NCBI RefSeq assembly: GCF_037975245.1 | Contig: NC_092577.1 | Span: forward strand, 34,960,898-35,024,897 | Length of the DNA stretch: 64,000 nucleotides | Origin: Apostichopus japonicus | Lineage: Eukaryota; Echinodermata; Holothuroidea; Aspidochirotida; Stichopodidae | Reading direction: 5' to 3' | Shown here: positions 48,201-64,000 of the stretch, piece after piece | Layout of the letters: the number at the start of each line of letters is the position of its first letter | Numbering within the stretch: the stretch's first letter is position 1 | Made by a program: the position numbers and the translations under genes | The notes under the pieces: generated by a model | What the model was told of the DNA's origin: nothing | Seen by the model: the letters and a program-made list of their open reading frames with translations, nothing else | Database searches by the model: none

Positions 48201-49646
48201 TTGCCCTCTGAAACAGTCCCCATTGAGTCCCAGTTTTTAACACACTTTGATATTCTTTAGGACATAATGAGACCATCCAAAGAAAAGTCTAACAATTTCT
48301 TACACATTTCAAATAACAAATGGTTCGATAGCCTAGGTGAGGTCACATTTAGATTATAATTTTTAGAGGTCCATATGGAATTTTTAGCATTCCATTGTCA
48401 CTTACATTCATGTACATCTATCAGCAACTAGCGATTGATAAAATAAAGATTACTGTGATAGATTTATTACCTGACGAACCCTAATCAATAATTAATTAAC
48501 CTATTCATAAAAATTGACATAAGATTATGGATATATAGGTGGGAGGCATTTCATGATGGGTTCTGTATTGTTAATACTCGTGAATAATAAACCTTTGATG
48601 TTGTATGTAAACATTGGCAAACTTCCAGGCTAACTGCTTTTTCCTATAGATCTTTTTAATTCATTTTAACTCATACAGAAGTTTCATCGGTCCAACTTTT
48701 GGGAGCTTAATGGTCCAGCAGATTGGCTTTGAATGGTCTGTTACTGTATTTGCTCTTGCCGCGATCATTGTTACAATACTAGTCCTTGTCATGGACTTGT
48801 GTGAAAAGAATTGTGGAAGATCTGGGTAAGTAAAACGCCTTCTTGATTCCTTGACAATAACAAAAGAAACCTCTGTTATTGTGGAGGTGTGTAGGTAAAG
48901 GTGTGTGTACGTGTATGTGTGACACCTTTGTTTGCAAACACGATATTCTCCAATTGTAAATGATGGCTGAACCTCAAAACTTGGTATGTGGATCCACCGT
49001 GGTGGTTATTGAAAATTTGGTGATCTCTGGATAACAAATCGTGTATTCTGCAAACTTTAGCAAGATGGCCATACGTTTAGCCCAATCCCTGTCAACCTTT
49101 TAGTGTGCCGCCAAAAGCTTGCACATTGTGTGTTCCAAACCAGCTTAGGATATTGCTTGCCTCTAATTTCTTTATTCTTTACAAAGTTTTTCACAATTTT
49201 CTAAACAGTTTCACGATCATCACTTGCTCGCACTGAAAGAGAATTGCGCAGATCTTTATCGTAACTTAATAACTACAAGTTTGTGTTTAATTGAAGTATC
49301 TTGGTAGGTTACTGTTGTATATTATGGTGCACAGAATTTTTGCTGGGCACTAAACAAGGAGATTTCCTACCATCTACTTATTTTAGTAATCCTGGTTGAT
49401 GTTTAGTGGCATGCCGACCTCCTCGACAACCTCCCCTTCCCCCACCCCTCCCAACTCATAAATGTAGAGGCGATATGTCCCAATCATCACATCAAAACCC
49501 TAACTGCATTCCAATATCTAATTTCCATCATTGTCATTTGTCACAACAGGAAGAGTTCAAAGGTTATATTTTCTATCGTGGAGGACGATCGTGAATCCTT
49601 CCTACCTGCCAGTGCTGGCATTCAAGATAAGCCTGATCAAGCATGA
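39252..49646 (+). CDS. SLC18B1-like MFS transporter (12 coding exons)
   Basis: Coding exons: 39252-39503 (ATG 39261), 40842-40937, 42311-42384, 42755-42902, 43624-43692, 44455-44542, 45054-45289, 46155-46246, 47039-47134, 48054-48128, 48679-48825, 49550-49646 (TGA). All have GT-AG borders and compatible phases, giving 486 residues against about 456 for human SLC18B1. The N-terminal ~50 residues are polar, then 12 hydrophobic segments follow. Family landmarks include KFMFLSGLWISAG, ALDRLQSGPQFIYF, CFPNNIAQML, ETFSGLGVMIGPFIGG, SPLWGYLADKK (MFS loop motif), GLVPTFQDVM and GLFNSMFALGSFIGPTFG. Vertebrate SLC18B1 is a proton-driven vesicular polyamine transporter. Transport specificity here is inferred. 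The first exon follows a strong acceptor (AG 39250-39251), so an untranslated upstream exon is likely. Exons 6 and 7 show odd local duplications (separate entries). Confidence 0.93.
39953..40118. repeat. Foldback repeat with perfect 32-bp arms, intron 1
   Basis: The arms at 39953-39984 and 40087-40118 are perfect complements (start GGGGTTAATCAACGG). The interior is also partly self-complementary around a GGCGGAGCCC centre. It lies in the first intron after the coding start. A related GTGCGTTACTCACAGG block recurs at 40221-40236, and a second inverted pair GTTCATTCATAC/GTATGAATGAAC brackets 40119-40303. Likely a MITE or foldback element. Confidence 0.85.
40310..40830 (+). mobile_element. L2/CR1-like LINE 3' fragment in intron 1
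   Basis: The plus strand reads LLWLPIKAQIQYKIATFVFK, CLHDLAPPYLTELI, KTFKDRSFPVAAP, then after a stop FERFKPELKIHHFKKALY. This is the standard C-terminal region of L2/CR1-like reverse transcriptases. 5'-truncated, with an internal stop at about 40629. Same orientation as the host gene. Confidence 0.85.
41650..41705 (+). repeat. Stray copy of the transporter exon 7 end in intron 2
   Basis: Contains CTTATCCACACTCGGGGGTA followed by TCTTGCAGATAAAAAGAT. This closely resembles the 3' end of exon 7 (45252-45289). It lies 3.6 kb upstream of its parent and has no splice context of its own. Confidence 0.7.
44335..44475 (+). repeat. Tandem duplication of intron 5 acceptor plus exon 6 start
   Basis: A block running from ATTTTAAAAACCATTTCATA through a T-run and GGCAG into ATTGG(A)(T/G)GGTACCAG occurs twice. 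The second copy's acceptor (AG ending 44454) gives the conserved exon start IGGYQLPFLVLGG. The first acceptor (AG ending 44379) is 75 nt upstream, and the intervening sequence is open in the same frame. Confidence 0.9.
45225..45600 (+). repeat. Exon 7 end copied into intron 7, with 23-bp expansion
   Basis: The last ~65 bases of exon 7 plus donor recur twice downstream, at about 45311-45385 and 45403-45600. Each repeats TTCTTGTTGACAGG and ends GGTATCTTGCCGATAAA(G/A)AAG plus a GTAA-like donor. In the last copy the ATGCTTATCCCCACTCTGGG core has expanded to about six 23-bp units (45425-45560). Each has CCCCA/TGGGG arms that can form a hairpin. Confidence 0.9.
46840..46912 (-). repeat. tRNA-derived SINE head, antisense in intron 8
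   Basis: The minus strand has TGGTGTAGCGGTTAGAG, an A-box match, and AGTTCAAAATTCACC, a B box with one extra base, at tRNA-like spacing. This is typical of a tRNA-derived SINE head. Confidence 0.55.
47145..47775 (+). repeat. CCAAT-box minisatellite in intron 9, about 80-bp unit
   Basis: Eight units of about 78-85 bp start 10 bases after the exon 9 donor. Each has GA(C)TGT(C/A)ACAATGTATGTG, a TTA(A)CAG segment, AGCCAATCAGGG, and TTAGACTCTACCAGG. Five units keep AGCCAATCAG, the canonical NF-Y/CCAAT-box sequence. Confidence 0.9.
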
Positions 49647-51395
49647 GGTGAAGGAGCCTAACCAGGTATACTACCACAACATTCCACTGGAAGCCATGGT
49701 CAACATCAATACAAGAGATTGTTGTAAAATGTGCTTATCTTTTTAACTTCATCATGTGCTGTTTAATAGTTACATTAACATGTTTAACAGTAACATGTTT
49801 AATAGTAACATTTGACATGTTGTTGCTCTAAGTACTAGACTGATAAGAGGCATTAATACATACACAGAGTTCAGCATGAATGGCATGATGGGGGGAGAGG
49901 GAGGGGAACGTGGATTTAAAGATAACTACTTTGTGGAAAGGTATTGTTCATTCAACAAATAGTTCCCTATGAGTATCATAATATGATTTGTATTGCACTC
50001 ACTGACGAAAAGGAACTTGCGCAAGTCCGAGGGAGCACAAATTGTGTTAACTTTCATATTAAATGTTAGTTTTCTTAGGGAGGGGGTGCGGGAGTTCACA
50101 TATACAATTTATTGTCCACTCTTAGCAAAGGTCAGAATTTGTGGTGTGAGGACAAACTTGTGCCCCAGTTTGGTGATAACTTGTGCATTCTTTATACCAT
50201 TTTGTACACATTTACTATGAAAACAATGCCATTTGTAAAACACATTGATGTATACAATTTTTATTTAGTATTTTTCAGATCAGAATTTTTAATTGTTTAT
50301 TTTGTAATTGTCTATGTTGTCAATTTTCCAGAACTTTCATTTTTTTTAAACTTTGCTATTATTTGTATCTTTAACTATGCATTATACAGTACTGGAAGTT
50401 TACTTTGTTTGGGCTTTCTTGGAAGAATTATAAGGTGTACTATAATTGGTATCAAAGGGGTATCAGCTTGTAGTCAAGGAGGTGGGGGGTGGGGCTGTGC
50501 AGTAAAGAAAGAGGTGTGAGAATGGTTACAAGGTGGTTGTAGGCTAGAATAAGATGAAGTTTAACATATTTTTACTTTGCATAAACAGGGTTATAACAGT
50601 GCTACAGTATCTTAACCAGTGTTACCTCTCAGTATTTTACATTCAGTGCTTTGGTTGAAAATTTAACGCTCAATTTGGATATTTAGCCTGTAAGAAAGTA
50701 AAGTGAAGAATTATAACCAACTATAGAGTAACTGAAGTTTTATGTATCACAAGAAATTGAATGAAATCAAGGACCACCACCCCCCCAACCACCCCCCTTC
50801 CCACCTTTAAATTGAGTATATAAATTAAGGGGAAGAGGTGACAGCTGGATACCAATGGGCAAGAATGAGGGCTGGTACAGGGAAGACAGAACTGGGAATT
50901 CAAAGTAGAAAATAGGGGGGGCGGGGGCCAGGGGGGTGCGAGGATGTGAAAAGGTGAGAATGTTCGATGCGAGGATAAATGTGTTGGACTTTTAGTGTTG
51001 GACATTAAGTGCTGCAAATGTAAGCCTTACTGGTTATTGGAAGTCTTTCATCTGTCTCATACATTTTAAAGTTTAATTTTATAAATTCACATTTATATCT
51101 AATTTGTGTGCTAGATGATATACATTTCCAGCAGTTTGATAGAAAAATTACTATGATTTTCATTTCATTTTATAATCTCCTGAAATTGTGTGCCTTCAAT
51201 AAGTGCCTGTAATTTAATCTAATCTGCATCTAAGTTTTAACGAGTCTTTGGCAAAGCAAGCAAACTCCACCAGACTTGTGTAGTATCAGATATTGCTTTT
51301 TGTATTGTTTGTTTTCATGTGAAAATTTTACCGCAGCTTATTAAGTAACTACAGTGACAGGTATTTCTGGTAATAAAAACCTTTTTTATCTGTTG
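49647..51395 (+). other. Likely 3' UTR of the transporter gene
   Basis: The first strong AATAAA after the stop that I noted is at 51372-51377. The intervening sequence is AT-rich without coding signals, plus a C/G-rich patch (50775-50810 and 50925-50940). The polyadenylation site is not proven and an earlier one is possible. Confidence 0.4.
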
Positions 51396-52845
51396 AAATG
51401 GTACAAACTTTTAAATTAGTCATCAGTAATGGTCCAGATTTTCAGCATGACAAAATTGTTCAAAGTATTTTCCTTGTGACTCTGATCCTCTGTGCTATAT
51501 TGAGACATAGGGGAGGGCCCAATAAGGATGTAATTGTCTCAGTGATGGACAATATCTTTGTAAACTGCTGGATGAAATCTGAACCTCTGTGACCATTTTT
51601 CGACTGTTGGGCATATTTAGGCACAAAAGTGATGATCTTTAATCGCAGAGGAAAGATATTGTTATACATGTATTTATATTAAAATTGTTCGGTACTAGTT
51701 TATTTAAAAGTGGCTATTTTTGCATGTTTTGTCTCATTTGCTCAGCAACAAATTTTTGATATTTTTAAATCAATGCTTATAATATTGAATCTGAGAACAT
51801 TATATCAATATTGATCCCTCCTCCACAACGTAAGAACAGGGGTTGGTACCTACATTGTATATTTAAAGCGAGGGTGACATTTTGACATTCTCAATGTTTT
51901 GGTGAATCTGTTTCAAGGATGAAGAACAAATGCTCAACTTTACAATAGCATTTTTTCAGCATTACAGGGCTAGGATATTATACAATGATCTAAATTGCCA
52001 CAGATAGGAGGGCAAACGGGTGTAATTGAAAGCATTCGGGGGTATTTTATCAATTCAGGGATAGTTCTGGACAATACCAAATGTCCGAGGACATTCCTGG
52101 GGACACTGTGAATTCAGGAACAGTACATATTGGGGACGTCTGGTCACCTTTTTAATTTGATAGAAAGATGTGTATTACAGCTATATGAAAGTGCAATTAT
52201 TAAGTTACTGCCAAATTTTATAGGATATATCTGAGTACTGCCGTTATAACTTTGTCATTTATACATAGATTTATTTGAAGATTACTATTTTATACGATCC
52301 ACAATTATTTTTTATCAATGTTCAAATACAATCACAAATACAAATCAATAACAGAAGTTGTGTAGCTTTTCTTATTCTTTTCTTTTGGGGATGTTTTGTG
52401 TAAATTTTCAGGATAAAAGAAAGGGCTCCCGTAGAAACGTATTAGAAAATGATTCCATCTGTTTACGACTTGACATTTTAACGTTTTCCATATCTGACAA
52501 TTGATTTTCAAATTTTGATGACTTATTCCATGTTTTACTATGAACAATCATTTATCAATACGGGAAAGTTGTAACACAAAAATGTTGCTGATTGTTGACT
52601 TTTATTGAACATTACAATGTAAATATAATATTTTATTATTAACAGTGACAAATTAGAAGGCTTCGTGCTATAACGGTGAGAAAAAAGCATTTAAAAGTTT
52701 TGCACAACTGGTCCATGTATTAATGCATAGGTTAAATTGGTAAAAATAGAAAATCAACAGATTATTGCAAATGAAGTTTCAGCAATATGTAGAAAATCAT
52801 TGAAATATTACTGGGCCTCCTCCCTCACCCCCCCCCCAAATTTAT
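51396..52845. other. Non-coding AT-rich spacer
   Basis: No supported exon or repeat family. Short open frames only. Confidence 0.45.
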
Positions 52846-53203
52846 AGGTGCGAAGACTCGCGCAAAAAGAAACGTCTTATGATGGTAATCTGACCTAGTT
52901 TCGAATGGGGTGTAACAGAAGTGTTAAACACCACCATCGTTGCCAGAAAATATGCACACAGCTTGCTACCGTGGGTAATTAGACACTAGTGTACAGTCAG
53001 TACATACAGCTGCGGTCAATACCCACAGCACAGTGTACAAACGATACAGCCATGGACATCTCAGGTCCAGCTAAAGATAACAAGGTGTCACGTTTCATTA
53101 CTGTCTGCAATTTGTAGCGACAAGCAGAAAAATTCACTTGCAAGCAACGGAAAGTTAACTTTTTCAGAGCACGGCACACGGTTTTGGGCGAGTCTTCAAT
53201 GAC
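52846..53203 (-). mobile_element. TTAA-flanked MITE (piggyBac-like), copy 2
   Basis: Inverted copy of 19387-19750, similar along its full length (TGTACAGTCAGTACATACAG, AAAGATAACAAGGTGTCAC and other blocks). TTAA is kept at 53204-53207. The other flank reads TTAT (52842-52845), consistent with one mutation. Confidence 0.72.
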
Positions 53204-53646
53204 TTAAAGGTCATAAAGCTGCATCATTGACATTTTTACTTAGCTCTAATGTAATGATATATCTGCATTATGAACTCTAGGACTATCTTGGGACAATTGG
53301 TTAATACTTACATATGGTAATTCTGTGGTAACTTATAGTCATACTTAATACAATACAGATAATATATTTATGAAGACATGTAGTTGAATAGAATTACAGA
53401 ATACAAAACCCTGTAGAAATTATGATTACCAACAATAAATTGACTGCAATGTTATGAAAAAGAAATGAACAAAACATCCCTTGTAATGTATGTCTTGTTA
53501 ATGCCTTTTTGTAATTTTACCATCATAATATATATATCAAACAGGTCATTTCCTTAGTGACTGCTCCATGGTGGCCATACCCTCCCTCCTCTCTCTCCAC
53601 CTGCCTCTCTTTCCACTAACCTCTCTCTCCACCTCTCTCTCTCCAG

Positions 53647-53689
53647 CAGAGTAAACATGACAGAAGAAAAACGTGAAGCAATTCTCAAG
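53647..53689 (+). CDS. Candidate small exon, possible start codon
   Basis: A long CT-rich tract ends in CTCTCCAG (AG 53645-53646). The following 43 nt contain ATGACAGAAGAAAAACGTG (reading MTEEKREAILK), and a GTATTC donor starts at 53690. No partner exon or family is recognised, so this may be a chance arrangement. Confidence 0.2.
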
Positions 53690-54382
53690 GTATTCAATGG
53701 TAACTTAATGTCCCAAAATTTGACCATAAAAATATCTTGTGTGTGATAAATATGAAAATTCTAAAAGGAGATATGAAATGGATCCACTTCTTTCAGCCAA
53801 TGAGGAAATAGGTCAATGAATTAAACAGTTTGATTGACTATAACAGAAACTTGCAATGCTTAGAAATTCCTCATGACCCTGAAAAACGTTCGAAACAAAA
53901 AATAAAATATTTTTCAATTAAAATTCCCTTGATAAGAAAAATTCCTATTTGTAATCATTAAATCAAAACTGTACTGTCAAAGAATATACCATTTTTTTTC
54001 GTTGGGTCCTTTAAAGGTAGGGATGAATCGTAAAAATTTATCTCTTAAGGGTAACTTTTAATAATTATCTTGTAACTTTTAACTTATTGAAGAAGAGTAC
54101 TGAAGTAGAAACCAGTGGAGTTTAGTCTGGTTTATATTGGGAGATCATTTCATCCAAATTTATCTTTTATATCATTATGACTTTTTTCCCCATAAATTTG
54201 AATACAGAAACAAGATATAAGACAATACCTATTAAGAGAAATATCAATGGAATTTGTCTGGTGGATTCAGTCAAGTTTTGGAAGTAAATGAAATATTTCT
54301 ATATAGCTTTCAAGTTTTTGATGCAGGACTGTAAAAGAACACATTGTAAATAAGAATTAGAGAGCTAGGAACAAGAGTGCCA

Positions 54383-54770
54383 GGATGTGGCATAAATATG
54401 CGAACAGCTATGGGAGAACCATGGGATGATCTGGGTGCACATGGGAGGACGAATGAGTAACCTTGGGAGTACCATGGCCCATTCCTCCAATTGAGGGGGT
54501 TGTGGTGGGAACATGGGAGGGATGTGGCATGAACATGCCAGCAGCTAATGGGAGAACCATGGGATGATCTGGGTGCACAAGGGAGGACGATGGAGTAACC
54601 TTGGGAACAACATGGCCCAATGCCCCGCTTGAGGGGGTTGTGGGAGGTACACAGGAGGGATGTGGCATGAACATGCAAGTAGTTATGGGCAAACCATTTG
54701 ATGATCTGGAAGGACATGGGCGAATGGTGTATGGGGTCACCTTGCGAGCACCATGGGACACACAGGGTGT
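54383..54770 (+). repeat. 138-bp tandem repeat, about 2.8 units
   Basis: Units start at 54383, 54520 and 54658 with GGATGTGGCAT(G/A)AA. Each includes GGGAGAACCATGGGATGATC and TTGAGGGGGTTGTG. Because 138 is a multiple of three, it is open in several frames, but there is no splice or family support for coding. Confidence 0.93.
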
Positions 54771-55394
54771 AATTTTTTGGATGGACACTCTCAGGCATTG
54801 TTTACAATGTTTAGCTGTTGTTTTTTGGCACAATGCTCTCCAACCGCCATTATTGACATTTTGAGAACAACCCCTGGGTGGACACTAGTTAAAAAAAATT
54901 TCACCAATTGCTCATTCTTTTCTGCATAAATTGATAAAAGATATTTGCTGTTGCAATAATTGAATTAAAAGCTATGACGATGATATAGGACGAAACGATT
55001 GTGCCAATTTGTCTCGAGTTATGATGGAACATTAATTAAGCAATTTTGAATACTACACTCTTTTATTTTAAAACTGCTTCTAAATTTACATCTCAGGAAG
55101 TAGTTTTGTTTAACGGTAAAAAAGAACCGAATCTTCACCTTGTCTCCTAAGAATTCCAAAAGGAATTCATGATTGAGGTAGCAATTTGCAAGGAAAAGCT
55201 AACACAAGCCGCCACATGGTCACCCGATCACTTTCTTGATGAATCACATACTCACTGAACACTAATTAAATAACGTTAATTAATAATTTATTTCGAATAA
55301 TAAACCTCACTCGGTTTTGCACCTTTCTTCAAATGTTCGTTGCACACAGAAAGCAATTTTGAATTGTAAACATGACGCACCGATTGTTTAACAC
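54771..55394 (-). other. Spacer and kinase-gene 3' UTR
   Basis: On the minus strand a polyadenylation signal AATAAA (complement of TTTATT at about 55287-55292) lies about 105 bases after the kinase stop codon. Nothing else recognised. Confidence 0.5.
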
Positions 55395-63900
<8,506 letters not shown>

Positions 63901-64000
63901 CTGCAAAGATCGCAGTAAAGTATAAATGTAATGGTGATGGATTGACATAAAATATTCATGAGGCAAGAAAATTATTAATGAGATAACATGAATATTCATG
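63901..64000 (-). other. Kinase intron at window edge
   Basis: On the minus strand the acceptor AG for the first visible exon is at 63902-63901. The preceding exon lies beyond the window. Confidence 0.6.

Noticed and set aside
54310-54833. 160-residue minus-strand open frame in the spacer
   Set aside because: It arises from the 138-bp tandem repeat, whose period is divisible by three. Two overlapping frames are equally open.

Overview
This window looks like animal nuclear DNA. Coding sequence is split by GT-AG introns. The rest is AT-rich intergenic and intronic DNA full of microsatellites, minisatellites, SINEs, MITEs and decayed LINEs. No bacterial operons, rRNA genes or intact viral genes are visible. 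The mixture of L2/CR1-like and Tx1/L1-like LINE remnants, tRNA-derived SINEs and many small inverted-repeat elements suggests a marine invertebrate. I lean towards an echinoderm-type deuterostome, but this is an impression and not a proven assignment.

Three protein-coding loci can be supported. (1) A large internal exon on the minus strand (6960-9035) encodes about 690 residues of a low-complexity protein I do not recognise, with an eight-fold LESAANG repeat and an acidic run. (2) A plus-strand, 12-coding-exon gene (39252-49646) encodes a 486-residue, 12-helix major facilitator transporter most like SLC18B1, the vesicular polyamine transporter family. All exon phases join. (3) A minus-strand gene (55395-63900, 5' end outside the window) encodes the PfkB kinase domain of a pseudouridine kinase-like protein in seven exons. 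Genes 2 and 3 converge tail to tail across a 5.7 kb spacer.

The layout is as follows. 1-6959: non-coding DNA with SINE heads, a GGA tract and a local duplication. 6960-9035: the large exon. 9036-31767: a repeat landscape with three copies of one hAT-type MITE, a second hAT MITE, a piggyBac-like MITE, several tandem arrays and three LINE remnants. 31768-36038: a foldback-like element whose long inverted arms carry tandem AAGATGGCGGCC (YY1-like) repeats, with a Tx1-like LINE and a TTAA-flanked MITE between the arms. 36039-39251: upstream region of the transporter gene. 39252-49646: the transporter gene. 49647-55394: 3' UTR and repeats. 55395-63900: the kinase gene, one of whose introns is filled by a 30-bp minisatellite and another by TA-rich arrays. 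63901-64000: intron.

The most interesting signals are small-scale duplications inside the transporter gene. One is an in-frame 75-bp duplication of an acceptor plus exon start. Another is repeated copying and 23-bp expansion of the 3' end of exon 7. A third is a CCAAT-box minisatellite directly after exon 9. The YY1-motif foldback element and a hAT insertion with a perfect 8-bp target duplication inside a LINE are also notable.
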